NCBI GenBank assembly: GCA_018398585.1
Contig: JAGTTD010000005.1
Location: forward strand, 34,908,750-34,972,749
Origin: Simmondsia chinensis
Taxonomy: Eukaryota > Streptophyta > Magnoliopsida > Caryophyllales > Simmondsiaceae
DNA length: 64,000 nt
Direction: 5' to 3'
A model generated the notes under the pieces. It was not told where the DNA came from. It ran no database searches and was given only the letters and a program-made list of their open reading frames with translations. Below are positions 9,310 to 20,446 of this stretch, piece after piece (within the stretch, counting starts at the first letter, position 1; every line of letters begins with the position of its first letter). The position numbers were made by a program, and so were the translations under genes.

Positions 9310-10260
9310 CTATATTTCTATATTCATAGAAAGATTAAAATTTATATATTTATTTGTTTTCTTGATAATTAACGAGAGCACTGGTAATACAAAAGCCGGC
9401 ACAGCTGCAGGGACAGGGCCCACAAAACTCACCACAATGAAAAAGAAAGCAAATCTGGATAACAAACTTAACTGACCGAATCCCCTTAAACAATGGCCTC
9501 GACTCAACCGAACTCCTGATGCATTCGATGTTTTTTGCTATTTCAGCTGGTGAATGAGGAATTGAGTCATACCAGGCATTTATCCAAACACCTGTTAGCA
9601 ATCCAATCCTTATCAATGACAGCACGATCAATATGACTCATCGATTCTCTAGGTGTGCAAGTGAACTTTCTCCCAATAAGCATTACATTAATTAACCTCC
9701 AGTTGGTCCATAAATCTTCTAAAGTCACGCGTACTTTAAAGAAATAAGGTTACTTTTTCGATCATGGATTTTAAGTGTCTCATTGAAGTCTCCTACTACC
9801 AAAAAGGGAGATGATAGCAAGTTCTTGAGACTGGCTAGATCAGCACACAAAGTTTTCCTTCCACCATGCGAGTAAGGATCATTAAACTATGCACACTGCA
9901 TGCTTAAAATTTTCGTGTGCCATCAAACCAACTAAACTAATCCATCTAGTACCCTATACATTATTCACACAGAAGTCACAATCATGCCAGGTCCCTATTA
10001 GACCACTTGAACCATCGACTGTTGGCACATCATCCCAGCCACAAGAATTGTTCCCCCAACATCTTGAGACAAGGCTTTGGTCCTAATCGCATGCTTTGTT
10101 TCAACAACACCAAGGATTGTTGGACTAAATCTCCCCAATAAGTCTCTGATTACAGATTTCTTCTCTCGACCCTCAACACCCCTAAGCACGAAACTTAGTT
10201 TAAGAAGAATTGGCGAGGACCATGCCATGAGTCAAGTGCGAATTACGATGTTTCTTCTTT
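9310..10260 (-). pseudogene. LINE endonuclease domain joined to a LINE 3' end, degraded
   Basis: On the minus strand, the frame at 10228-9998 reads KLSFVLRGVEGREKKSVI then GRFSPTILGVVETK. This is the N-terminal part of a plant LINE ORF2 endonuclease, whose usual start is a WNVRGLG-like block followed by an ETK motif. Further on in broken frames comes GRKFTCTP and SHIDRAVIDKDWI, the late endonuclease motif around the conserved Asp of the R-x-D-R region. The asparagine and tryptophan of the opening motif are lost. The reading is broken by several stops and shifts. After this the sequence passes directly into a LINE 3' end (about 9480-9350) with no reverse transcriptase between, so most of ORF2 is deleted. 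It continues the ORF1 fragment at 10500-11290. Confidence 0.6.
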
Positions 10261-10803
10261 TTTTTCGAATAAACTTTATTGGAGCTTATTCAAAGGAACA
10301 TAAAAGCTTATGAATTTCAGTTTGTGGACTTTGAAATCTTAAGCCCAACCTTTTCCAAAATTCCAAACCCGTTTAGCACGTTGGAGTCCGAAAGCTATAT
10401 CCTTCGAATAGGTAGGATGGGTACCACCAGACCTTTTGGAGTGACGTAGTGATCGCGGCAGCGACGAAGGCTGAGGCAGTAGACAGGAGTTCAAGGAGAG
10501 ATTAGGGACATCATTATTTCGGATTTTAGTTCAACAAAGCATTGAATGTGGCCTTGGCTATCAGATGTTGGTAATTTTTCAAAAAGACATACATCAGTCT
10601 TAATAACATTGTCAGCCATCTCATTCTTCCCATTATGTGTCTCATTGTCAATCCCAGGAGCCCATCATCGTTAACAATGCCCACAAAAACCTCATCCTCC
10701 TCATCATGTGTTCTGTTGTCAACTTTGGGCACCCCATCTTCATTAATAGTGCCCACAAAGACCTCAGGCTCCATTCCTGTGTAAGGGTCTCTTCGATAAC
10801 CAC

Positions 10804-10876
10804 TGTTAGAGTATAAAACCAATCCTGAGCCTTCACCCATCAGCTTAAGCTTTTGGGAAATGTTGGTTTTTTGACA
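10804..10876 (+). repeat. TRIM 5' LTR
   Basis: 73 bp, TG...CA ends. Differs from the 3' LTR by a handful of substitutions (for example cctgagccttcaccc against cctgggccttcatcc). Confidence 0.85.
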
Positions 10877-11026
10877 TGGTATCAGAGTCTTGATGACCAA
10901 GAGGTCAGGAGTTCGAATCTCAACAGCCCCCACTTTTAATATTAAAATAATTAAGCACAAAGGTTTGAGGTGGGCCTGTGCATTGTCCACGCTTCAAGCC
11001 TAAATAGGCATTTGCGTGACGGGGTA

Positions 11027-11098
11027 TGTTAGAGTATAAAACTAATCCTGGGCCTTCATCCATCAGCTTAAGCTTTTGGGAAAGATGGTTCCTTGACA
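11027..11098 (+). repeat. TRIM 3' LTR
   Basis: 72 bp, same family as 10804-10876. Followed by the accac duplication. Confidence 0.85.
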
Positions 11099-11429
11099 AC
11101 CACGCCCCAAACATCCGAGAGTGGCGTGAAAGGTTGGGACACCGGCATGACATCCAACTCCTTGGAAATTAGGTGACAAGGATTCCGGTTGTCCATGTCA
11201 GCATGGTCACCTGAAGCAAGCGGCGACACCTTTAGGGAAATGGCTGATGTTGAGGTCTGACCTACTTTCATCCCGACTTCTTCTCAATCATCATGACGAG
11301 TCATTGAATTATTTTTGCTAATAAATGAGGAGATATCATTAACGTTATTCCTATGTTCTTCTTTCAAGGTTAACATGGTCATACTAAACGTATTAATTGT
11401 CTAATGCAATTGAGGATACAAAACTTTGT

Positions 11430-11505
11430 CTATATAAGTCGCTATTTCAAAAGTTTAAATCGTTAGATAAAACTTCATTATATCATAGACTTTAACACTC
11501 CTCGT
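11430..11505 (-). repeat. Decayed TRIM LTR fragment
   Basis: On the minus strand it reads tgttaaagtctatgata...tttaaacttttgaaatagcgact, aligning with the TRIM LTR pattern tgttagagtataaaac...cttaagcttttggga. Confidence 0.5.
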
Positions 11506-11944
11506 GTACGTATAGAATCATTGAACTTGAAATAGTAGCAAAGCTAGAAGTCCATTTCATTGAGACGGTGATAAGAATACATGATAGATGATACACTTGA
11601 AATTATATACAAAATTACTAAAAAATAGAAAAAAAAAATTAAAATATTATTGTGCGACAAAATACTATAGTGTACATAAAAAAAAATATTTATAATATAT
11701 TTATACAAAATATTTTGTGAAAGATAAATATTTCATAAAAATTATTGGGTGCAATTTTATTTTCTGACTAAGATAAGTAATAAGACTAATATTACTTTAA
11801 AAATCTTTTCAAACCATTGAATGTGGGCTGTTCTACACACTGGCTCTGCTAGTGGCTTGAAACGTAGATAATGTATAAATGTAGTTTATATCTTATACTT
11901 AAATTATATTAATATAATAGTAATATGATATAACATTAATTTTA
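11506..11944. other. AT-rich intergenic stretch
   Basis: No coding or RNA signal seen. A-tracts at 11628-11638 and 11679-11689. Confidence 0.4.
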
Positions 11945-12035
11945 TGTGCAGAAGTTATTGAAAATTGAACTTGTAACCTCCTAGTTAACAAGACTGTAAT
12001 ACCACTTTAAGGAATCAACTATTTCAAAAGTTCAA
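11945..12035 (-). repeat. Decayed TRIM fragment (LTR end, primer site, leader)
   Basis: Minus strand: gaacttttgaaatagttgattccttaaagtggtattacagtc..., equivalent to the LTR end, the tggtatcagag site (now tggtattacag) and the leader of 10804-11098. Confidence 0.5.
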
Positions 12036-12544
12036 AAGATTTCAAGAATTAGGTACACACTCATGGGAGCGGCTTTTTGAATTCTTTTAAAAATATTCTT
12101 TTTGAAAAAAATGAACAGTGTCCATATGGACAACTTTATACACGTGGACATCAGTTTAGAAAATATTTTTTTAAGTCTATTTTAAAATTTTTTTAGGTAT
12201 TATTTCGGGAAATGACTCGAAAAATATAGACAATTACTTTGATATAAATAGATGCATGCATTAGAGTTTGCGTTGCATGATTAGTATGTCACGTGATTCT
12301 CCATGGGATGTTGCATGGCATGTGCCACATATTTAAGTAGTCTATGTCATCTTTAGAATGCACTTGCATAGTTTTATGAATCATCATAAGTGGAAAAGAC
12401 AAAATTGACATGTAATTTTAAAGGAAACTAAATAAAAAGTAATAAAAAATTAAAAAGATAAAAAAAAAAAAAATATGGTATAAAATTTATATAGTTCTGG
12501 CAATTGTATCCTAAGTGAAGTTGTAAAGATAAAGAGACAATTCT
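12036..12544. other. AT-rich intergenic stretch
   Basis: A-tract at 12460-12474. A tgcatgca-type patch near 12250. No gene seen. Confidence 0.4.
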
Positions 12545-12637
12545 TTTGTCCCGCTTGGGATTTCTCGAGGTTTACGCTTAGATGGTTGTGCCGATTTTTG
12601 TATCGAGAGTTTTTTTTTTCTAATTATGGAAAAAAGA
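12545..12637 (+). mobile_element. LINE 3'-end fragment
   Basis: Ends gatttttgtatcgagagtttttttttt...taattatggaaaaaag, the family 3' end (see the hairpin finding). Severely 5' truncated. Confidence 0.5.
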
Positions 12638-12739
12638 GTATAAGGGAATTTTTCTCTCTCAAATCGTAACTTGCACAATTCCCTAGTGAATTTTCATAAC
12701 CATGCACAAGTCCTGATTCATCTCGAAGATCCAGAAAAA

Positions 12740-14235
12740 CCGAGTAGAATTTGGGCTTGAATTAGATCATTGAAAAAAAGGGAGCTTGGAAATTAGGATA
12801 CCGACAAAGTGTGGAAGCATAATGTAGAAGCAGCTGTATTAATAAAAAGGTCTCTGGGGAAGAATATGGAACTGAGGATGCTACATAACTGAATGTTAAT
12901 GAGGTGGCAGCCTTCTTAGCCTCTGTTCCAATTGAGGCGGGTGGCGGTGGCTCGAAGATGAATGGCGGTGTGGCGGTAGTGGGTAAAGGCAATGAAGCTG
13001 AGACAATCATGAAGAGGAATTTGAATATCGGACTGAAAGGGAGAGGGAAAGGGTGACATGGATTTGAAGCCTTCCAGAAGATGAATAGGTTTGCAAAGCT
13101 TACAGGAAGTAAAGGAAAGAAAGTGGCTAGGGGTGTTGACAAAAGGATTGCTGGAGGCACTATGGAACTAGATAACCTCCCAACGGTGACCGAATCTCTA
13201 GCATTTGGAGATGCTGGTATCTTTGATAAAGACGGTGTTGTAGTGGGTGCTTCCCATGTCCGTTTTCTGGCTGACATTGCAAGATAATTACGCTTTTTCA
13301 TTGTTTGTGATAAGGTTAAGGGCGTGGTTGTTGATGAGGTGGCGGGTGATTCCAATTTGAGTGATGATCTCCCAGCTTATGTTGGCCAGGTTTACATTAA
13401 TTGTTTTCTTGATCTTTCCCCATTTAAGATCAATCTTGTATGCCATCCTGAGGAGCCCTCCCCGCCCTCCTTAGGGCTCACCAAGTTTGGGAGTTTGGAT
13501 AGAGATTGGACTTTAGCTATAATGGCCTTTAGTAAGACATGTATCATCTATTTTGCTTTCTTGAATGAAATGTCCATGTTAATCGTATTAAAAAAAAGAA
13601 GCATCGCAAGAAAAAGTCAGATTTTGATCCTTCCCTAACTAGCACTTGATGGATTGGAACTCTGCACGTAGAAATCAAGGGGTGGTGAGAATGGTGCTTC
13701 ATTTGAAGTGTGATGGTTTGAAATATATTTGTGCGGGGTTGGAGTATTCATCCTTTTTCTTGGGCGCCTTTCTTTGGTTTGATGGGATTGAATTATCCAA
13801 AGTAACATCAAAGGCATTTTCAATTATTGGGACCATGCCATGTTTGGGAGTTCTAGTGGAAATAGTCGAATGCTTAGAGTAGATTCCCACATGTTAGCTC
13901 TTTTGGATCATTTTTGCTGCTACTTTTGTTTTGCTTGGACGTGATACGCTTCTGCTACTAATGCTACTTGTCTACTCAAGTAGTTTTTTGGGAGGGTTGT
14001 CTTTTGTAGCATTTGACTATATTACTTATTTTTGGTACTGGATGCATAAGTAGGTTTCCTTGTTTGATGTTTTAGCTGTTGGCTTCTCATATAGCTCTAG
14101 TGGGTATTTTTATATTATTTTTCCTCTTCCACACTATTTGTGTGTCTCTCGCATCTTCTATTGTGAGATGTCAATTTTTATATCATAAGTTCTCTCACTA
14201 GTTATAGGGGAAATAAAAGAAAAAAACCCAACAAA
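12740..14235 (+). pseudogene. LINE ORF1 C-terminal fragment followed by a LINE 3' end
   Basis: From about 12890 a plus-strand frame reads NEVAAFLASVPIEAGGGGSKMNGG, and another at 13081-13287 reads MNRFAKLTGSKGKKVARG...GVVVGASHVRFLADIAR. At 13324-13440 comes VVDEVAGDSNLSDDLPAYVGQVY, then a Pro-rich stretch. The acidic VVDE/DDLPAY/HIECF pattern resembles 39600-39780. From 13650 the text (GLDSARRNQG-like, CDGLKYICAG) and following non-coding sequence match the fragment at 51236-51509 and end in the family 3' end at 14235. Multiple stops and shifts make it a pseudogene. Role in life: ORF1 nucleic-acid-binding protein. Confidence 0.5.
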
Positions 14236-14460
14236 GCGGCATATAGGATAACTAATGTACCATATACCAACTCTGGGATGAGAGATTGTTAGATGGAGTT
14301 ATGGGGTTATTGATTAGAGATTATAATTCCAAAATTTCACAATAGATGATGTAAAATAGTTTTCTTTTTAATTGAGAGAGGGTTTCTACTTCGTGTGTAG
14401 TTTGTTGTGATTTTTGCGCTTCCGCTGTGTGTTTGTTAAGATTTTTTTGAACACTTTGTC

Positions 14461-14960
14461 TAATTTCCCAGGGTATTTAAAGGGGTGTTTTCAACCAGTT
14501 CCTTTTATAAGGCTGTAATTTTTTGCTTTAGAACAAGTAATTATGAAGCTATTAGTTCCTCTTAGAATTGAACTATTGGCCTCCTCTCGATTGATTGAAT
14601 ATAAAAGAGAGATTGGTGAAGATTGAGGTCTTAAAGATGTTGCTTTTATTACTAAAACTTTCAAAATATGCATTTATTTTTATGTTTATAATAAACAATA
14701 TTTTTTTCAAAGCTAGACAACATTTAGCCCAACTTTGATCATAGTATGCTTTTAGGTTATGCCTGGTAGATAGTACCACCTACGGATCTACATCCGGTTG
14801 AAACTTCATTTTGTCACCTATATAAAACCAGCTTGTTTGCTAATCATCATCAAAGTAAGGGACAATTTGCACCTGACTTTGCTCAGGATGCACAATTAGG
14901 CCTCTGTCTAGAGGCTCTTGTATTTTTGTTTTATTTTTGTTGCTTATCTAAAAAGATATT
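14461..14960 (+). pseudogene. LINE zf-RVT fragment with a LINE 3' end
   Basis: In broken frames FSTSSFYKA... and LVPLRIELLA then KREIGE and VLKDVAF follow the usual zf-RVT order of plant L1 ORF2 (…SFYK…, VPxRVExLxWLLL…). The closing part, gctcaggatgcacaattaggcctctgtctagaggctcttgta, occurs again at 35535-35615. No domain is intact. Confidence 0.45.
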
Positions 14961-15289
14961 ATGGACTTCCTTTAGAATATTCTCCTTTTCTTACTTATAA
15001 GAAAAAAGAATATTTTTTAAACATAAAATATTTGGACATGTATGATAAATCAAATCTTGCATGGACCCCAAGTGCCATTATGGTAAACCATGGCTTGTCT
15101 AGTTATTTACTTAGTTTCCTCAATCTCTCATCTAAGCATTTCTTTTTTGTGATTTGAAGTTATAGTTTAGGAGTATTTCTGTGATAAGATACTGTACTGT
15201 ATCTATTGTGTCAATTTAGTTTGTTAACTTTTAGTTATTTCAATTTAGTTCATGTACAATTGAAGTAGTTTCAATTAAGTTTAAGGTTG
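14961..15289. other. AT-rich intergenic stretch
   Basis: Contains gtcaatttagtttgtt...caatttagttcatgtac near 15210-15265, similar to the MITE at 6220-6573. No gene seen. Confidence 0.35.
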
Positions 15290-15480
15290 ATTTTTTTTTT
15301 AATAATTAACGAATAATTCTGAAAGTCAAGTAGGGTGCACCAACAAAAAGGAGGGCCTCGAAAATATGAGAAAAAGAACAAAAAGACCAAATTGCAACAA
15401 AACAACATTAGTCCGTAAATACCAAGATACCACAAACTAAGGCTCATTGCTTAGCAGTAGACCCACAAGCATTTCACTGC
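15290..15480 (-). mobile_element. LINE 3'-end fragment, minus strand
   Basis: Minus strand ends ...gactttcagaattattcgttaattatt followed by an A-run (15291-15300 on plus as T). Compatible with the LINE 3' ends found elsewhere. Confidence 0.4.
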
Positions 15481-15740
15481 TACAAACATGCATAAATGAC
15501 CTCATCGACGGATGTCTCCTACTTTTGGTACATTCCATGTCTCATGCAATCTCCTCTGGTGAATACAAAATTTCCTCGCACCACGCCTTCCATCCACCTC
15601 CAATCCACACCATAAATGATTCTGCCTGAAATTAACATTAATTTTTGATTGAAATTGTGATGTCAGTTATTCCTTGCTTATCATGCTTTCTGTATCAAGG
15701 GGTGTGAATCGAGGTTTACATAGGGTAAACATACCTCACA

Positions 15741-15842
<102 letters not shown>

Positions 15843-16009
15843 GGAATTTCATTAATCAAAATTTGTCATACGATATCGCAAGACATCAAAAGACAATAAA
15901 AAACAGGATTCCTACTTTACACAGTACAATCCATAACATCCATAATTCAAGCCGATGCTGACTTGATGCTGCACTCTTTGCTAGAGAGTCAGCAAGATCT
16001 TTGGCTTCG

Positions 16010-16140
16010 ATTTAATAGTAAAAGTGGAATATTTTTAAGATTTAACCTCATGACCTCTCAGTCAATAAGGTTTTGATACCATATCAAGAAACCAACTGTT
16101 CCAAACGCTCAACGTAGTGGTTGAATTTATACTTTAACAC
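16010..16140 (-). repeat. Decayed TRIM fragment
   Basis: Minus strand: gtgttaaagtataaattcaacc...tttggaacagttggtttcttgatatggtatcaaaacc...gaggtcatgagg. LTR, primer site and leader order as in 10804-10920. Confidence 0.6.
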
Positions 16141-18043
16141 TACAATGTATCAAAAATAAGACAAAAGAATTGGTCAGAGTGAGTGCCAAGATTGCATACC
16201 ATGAACAACGTCACTCCCTCTCAATCTCAACTCCAGTTTCGGTAGGATTAGCCGATTTTTGTTTTCTTGTCCAGTCTCATCTTGTGGTAGCTAAGCCAAA
16301 TAGTGCTTGTTTGATTTTTTTCTTGCCCGTTTGTTTTTCGCTTTGGCCTATTTTCTTATTTGTTCTTGGTTGCTTATGTCTCTGTTTCCTGATTCACGTT
16401 TTTCTGTGGGTTGACTATGGCCTCGTCTGTACAAGCTACCGTTTTATATTACGACCATGTCGCTAATTGTCGGAAAAAAAGGACAACTACAAAAAAAATA
16501 TCAAGAAAGCACATGAAGAAACATAAAGCTCAAGCTTAAAGTAAGACAAAGTAGCAAAAAAAGAAAAAGTTTTGAAGTAATGAAAGTAAATTTTTTTTTC
16601 TTTATTTTTTGGGGATTCTTTTTTGACCACCAACTGAGTATTAGCTATACTTAAAGATATCCATTTGAGGTCAATGGGGAGATACCGATAAAAACAAAGA
16701 AATAAAGAAAATAAAGCAAAAAAAAAAGAGATCTTTATAAAGCCTTTAATTGGAATCCTATGTCAAGCACATGTTTTTAATAGTTATGGATAAGAAAATC
16801 CTTCATTCCATAAGGTTTAGTTTGGTTAGAGGTAAAATATTTTTTGAACATTCATTATGTATCAAATTGGTTTTAAGGAGTTTTGCGAAACCCTGGGCGG
16901 GGGATTATCGAAATAGTCTCGCGATATAATGATAACCTTACGCAAAGAGAGAATGATTATAAGAAGGATGAATTTCTGAGATTGAATAGAAAGGGAATGA
17001 TCAAATGTTGTTTGATCTCTATTTTTAATCTTGAGAATGAAGGGAGTATATATAGTTTTCAAGTATCCTTTATGAAGAGAAACATTTCCTTCACCAAAAG
17101 ACACCAAATTGTTATTTTGAAAATACACTAACAGATTTAAGTCATGTTCAGTCAAGTTTCTTGACTAGAAAAAAAGTGACCTTTTTAGAATTTTTTTTAA
17201 GGATTTGAGGTTATGCAGCCTAGAAAATATAAGCATAAACTTTTTTTTTTTAAGTGGAAAGAGTTTGGTTTAAAATTAATGTTATTGACAAGGCAAAAAT
17301 GTTAAATGAGAAAGCAACTCTGTGAAATATTGTGGCTATTATTCGTTACCAGTCATATCATTGATTTAACAATGATAATTTTTTGCTCCAGCAATAATAA
17401 CAACCCTTTCTTTAAAATAGAAGAAAATGTAAAATCTAAAAATTTGAAGTCAAAAATAGCCCTATCGAAAGTGCTTTTTACAAAAAGTGTTCCTGTAAAA
17501 GTGCCTCTAAAAAATATTTTTTCACAACTTAGCCAAATAAGCTCGAATATGTTTTATCAAACCATGAAAAATTACGATTTTTAAAAGTACTTTTTGCATA
17601 AATATTTTCTTAAAATATGCTTTTAAGAAAGGAAATTTTTATTTAAAAATTACTTTTATCCAGAAAATACGTTTTTCAGAAATAGAAATTTGCCCAAAGT
17701 CCACCAAACCCACATATGTATTTTTTAAAATATTAAATAAATTACTTTTTCATAATATAGTAAATGTTTGTCACATATATTCGATTTAAAATTTAGGTAT
17801 AATAACATTGTTCTAATTAAAAAAAAAAAAAAGGGGGCTTTTGAATTTCTTTAACATATTGAAGAGAAGAAAAGCAACACTTGGTGAGAGTCCTAAAGGA
17901 GGAAGTTCTTTTGTCATTTCGTTTAATAATTAGCGACAAAAACATGTTAATTGATTTTGACATACTCTCATTAATAATTTTGTTATCATTTTGTTCTCTT
18001 TGTAGCTATCATAAAACTAGATCTTGCAAGATTTAACACTTGA
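16141..18043. other. AT-rich intergenic stretch
   Basis: No gene supported. 16860-17160 carries an isolated ggcgggggattatcgaaatagtctcgcgatataatg block of unknown origin. 17460-17660 is rich in complementary aagtgctttttacaaaaag / cttttaagaaag runs that look like a decayed MITE. A-tract at 17819-17832. Confidence 0.35.
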
Positions 18044-18346
18044 TAACATAATATGAACACTGGAACTTGTTTGTTATGATGTAATCCGTCCAGATGTTGC
18101 TCCGGAACTTGCTGGATGAACAATATGGTGGACTTCGCCTTCCCGTACTTGTTGCAGGCGTATACGCACCCACCTTAATTGGAGCGATTTAGAGGTTGGG
18201 GGACCTCGGAAACAGTCTCTCGTCAGGGTCTCACCCTGATGGAGTAAGACTGCGTACATCCTTCCGCCCCTCGACCCTGAGCGAGCGGGAGCCATTCAGG
18301 CACTGGGTTTGCTGTTGTTGTTGTTGTTGTAACATAATATGAACAC
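18044..18346 (+). mobile_element. Chimeric retrocopy: clathrin heavy chain fragment joined to the SINE/LINE tail
   Basis: The insert 18061-18329 lies inside a perfect 17-bp duplication, taacataatatgaacac, at 18044-18060 and 18330-18346. Its 5' part (18063-18157) reads in sense YDVIRPDVAPELA, then, after a one-base shift, MNNMVDFAFPYLLQ, which I recognise as part of the C-terminal region of plant clathrin heavy chain. Its 3' part (from about 18190) is the shared tail: ggttgggggacctcggaaacag, caccctgatggagtaag, gcgggagccattcaggcactggg, (TTG)n. The two parts are in the same orientation, the order expected if reverse transcription started on the tail RNA and switched to a clathrin mRNA. The copy has no coding function. 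Confidence 0.8.
18063..18157 (+). pseudogene. Clathrin heavy chain fragment (retro-derived)
   Basis: 95 bp coding in two frames joined by a one-base loss at the codon before MNN (the usual Trp codon). YDVIRPDVAPELA and MNNMVDFAFPYLLQ are matches from memory to the C-terminal part of the heavy chain. Too short to be functional. Confidence 0.75.
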
Positions 18347-18671
18347 ATAATACAAATATAGTAGTTTTGGGTTTAGATAGAAGTTTTGAAGTCATGTAAA
18401 ATTTGGATTTAACTATTTCTAATACATTTAACTCGTTGTTAGCTGTAAGTTTGCAAACTAAAAGTTATCCAAATAATGAAATAGGTAGCTTGCGGGTTGC
18501 TCGTTCATTCATTGGGATAGATAAGGGTGGAGGTACCATGAACCATTTAATAAACAATAGATGTTCGTGTTATTATGATCTTTTTCTAAATCCCTCGTAT
18601 ATTATGAACATGAAAAATGAACACAACACTATACTTCACATTTGTCACCCAATCTAAAACAATAATTTAAC
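18347..18671. other. Short unexplained stretch
   Basis: No gene or repeat recognised. It forms the 3' flank of the LINE that ends at 18672. Confidence 0.4.
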
Positions 18672-18714
18672 CTTTTTTTTTTTGATCAGAAAAACTGGCC
18701 ATAAAGGCCGGAAA

Positions 18715-19473
18715 CTAAGATAAATCCTCTGAAATTACATCAGCTAGTTTAGATGGGGGATTTACCTGCCAATCAAGTGTACATACACGATCAAAATGAC
18801 GCTTGGCCCCCGTATGGGCAACACGGTTACAAATTCTAAGAACCCAACAAAATAAAATACAATCAAACTTGGACTTAAGAAGTTCAATGTCATTCACTAG
18901 AGCTACACACAGCCATGGAGGGGGATGATTAAAATTCAAAAACTTAATGGCTTCCAAGCAATCTGATTCAATAATCACCTTCTTCCATTCCGAAGCAAAA
19001 GCGTAAAAACAAGCACCCCTGATAGCTTGAAGCTCAGCCACCAATGCATCAAAAGCTTTAAAAGAGGTATACCAACCTCCCACCACATCTCCTCTGTGAT
19101 CACACGCCAACATAGTCGCAGCAGCTTCTCCATTAATACACCAAGTAGCATCCTTATTAAGTTTAATAAAAGGCTGTGCAGGTGGGGTCCAAGACCTCGG
19201 CCTTGACCTATGTTGCTGGTTCGAAGAGGCCTGGCAAGAATCCATAAGAACACGAGCCTTTTCCAGGGCTTGTTTGCAAGCCAACAGAGGAGGGGAACTC
19301 CTTTTCTTGAAAACAAAATTGCAACAATTTTTCCAGATAAACCAACATAAATAAGCATAGTTAGAAACGATCACAATATCGGCTTTTAACTCATAACAAA
19401 TCTTTTCCCACCATCTTAGAAAGCTTGGGAAACCTAGGCTTTTTGGAGTATTTCCTATGGGAGAAGCTGCCAA
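18715..19473 (-). pseudogene. LINE ORF2 C-terminal RNase H domain
   Basis: A 252-codon open frame. From about residue 100 it carries a plant RVT_3-type RNase H: FIKLNKDATW (first Asp), LACDHRGDVVGGWYTS, DALVAELQAIRGA (Glu), WKKVIIESDCLEAIKFL (Asp), and RICNRVAHTGAKR near the end. All acidic positions expected of the fold are visible, so this domain is the best preserved part of the element. The first about 90 residues (FLRWWEKICYEL..., CWFIWKNCCNFVFK) are the usual link from zf-RVT. The role is removal of template RNA during retrotransposition. It is part of the ORF2 pseudogene and not a free gene, although the frame is long enough to be mis-called as one. Confidence 0.8.
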
Positions 19474-19971
19474 ACAGCATGGGCGAAGGGGGAAAAAAAT
19501 AAAATATGTTCGATTGAATCAGTATGACCGTTGCACCTCGACATACTGAATTGTTAGTCAATTTTCTAATAGCGAGGTTTTCCCTCGTTGCTAAAGCATT
19601 TTGACTACACCGCCATAAAAAGAACTTAACTTTAGGTTCGCATGGGGCTCTCCAAATATGGGGAAAGCCTTTGTTGAAAGCGAAGGGGATGAGGCTGCAT
19701 AGTCCCCACTCCCACTCAACTTTCCTACATATCACACTCCATACCCACCTTTAGCACTATAAATTCCATCTCTAGAGCCACTCCAGATTAATTTATCATT
19801 TAAGCTCGGGCCACCGATCGGGATTTTCACAACAATATCTGCCACATCTCTAGGAAAAAGAGATCCGACTTTTTGAGTATCCCATCTTCTGCAATGAATA
19901 TTAATGGGTTGGGCCACCTTTTCGGGTCTATCTTGTTGATTCGTGGGCATTTGGAGCATGGGGGTCTTCAT
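19391..19971 (-). pseudogene. LINE ORF2 zf-RVT region
   Basis: Two overlapping frames. IPIGGPSLNDKLIWSGSRDG then YSAKGGYGV (19971-19732), and IWRAPCEPKVKFFLWRCSQNALATR then NLAIRKLTNNSVC (19735-19391). This is the zinc-binding region that follows the reverse transcriptase in plant L1 elements. The frame breaks near 19735, where one frame ends as the next begins, and again near 19450. Confidence 0.75.
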
Positions 19972-20236
19972 ATTCGGGATCCACTTTTCCTCCCAAATGT
20001 TAATATTTTGACCATTCCCTATTGCCCAAACAAGGTTATCCTCTATGAACTTACTTCGTTCTAAAATACTATGCCCCCACCAAGATGGACTATGACCCGG
20101 TTTGGCTTTCAGGAAAGACGAGTAAGGGAAGTGTAGTCCCTTTACAACTTTGACCCAAAATTGGTTCAGACTGTTGATAAGGCGCCATGCTTGCTTTCCC
20201 AGAAGAGCAAGATTGAACCCCTCAAAATCTCTCTCT

Positions 20237-20237
<1 letters not shown>

Positions 20238-20275
<38 letters not shown>
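20238..20275 (+). repeat. C38 homopolymer (G38 on the LINE sense strand)
   Basis: 38 uninterrupted C bases within the degraded ORF2 between reverse transcriptase and zf-RVT. A second C15 run lies at 20499-20513. Length may be unreliable in an assembly. Confidence 0.9.
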
Positions 20276-20278
<3 letters not shown>

Positions 20279-20446
20279 TTTTTTGGTTTTCATAGAAATT
20301 TCCAACTCTTCTAATGCACGCCTCTAGTATCATGCGAATCCCCTTTCCATCAAAAAGAGGCTAAAAGCGAATTAATCTTATGACAAGTATATTTGGGAAG
20401 TTTAAAACAATGCATGGTATAGGTTGGAATAGCGGATAGGACCGAC

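Larger units (their letters stand above)
10799..11103 (+). mobile_element. Complete TRIM retroelement with 5-bp target-site duplication
   Basis: Element 10804-11098 (295 bp), flanked by accac at 10799-10803 and at 11099-11103. The 5' LTR is 10804-10876 (73 bp) and the 3' LTR 11027-11098 (72 bp). Both start tgttagagtataaaac and end ttgaca. Directly after the 5' LTR is tggtatcagagtc, a primer-binding site for initiator methionine tRNA. A short purine-rich run (gacgggg) precedes the 3' LTR. There is no coding capacity, so it would need enzymes from another element. Inserted in a LINE ORF1 remnant. Confidence 0.85.
10500..11290 (-). pseudogene. LINE ORF1 C-terminal region, interrupted by a TRIM
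   Basis: Minus strand: MKVGQTSTSAISLKVSPL... leads up to 11103. After the TRIM (10804-11098) the text continues with acidic segments such as VFVGTINEDGVPKVD and, in another frame, HIQCFVEL near 10530. The last motif matches HIECFVEL in the ORF1 fragment at 39502-40528, placing both in one LINE family. Known function of such ORF1 proteins is RNA binding in the retrotransposition particle. The copy is dead, with frameshifts and an insertion. The extent is approximate. Confidence 0.5.

Noticed and set aside
12762..13355. 197-residue minus-strand frame rich in Pro/Ser/Thr
   Set aside because: It lies opposite the LINE ORF1 fragment. Composition is what an antisense shadow of Gly/Glu-rich coding gives. 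No motif seen.
18715..19473. 252-residue open frame that could pass for a free-standing RNase H gene
   Set aside because: It is the C-terminal domain of the LINE ORF2, with zf-RVT and reverse transcriptase directly upstream and a LINE 3' end downstream.
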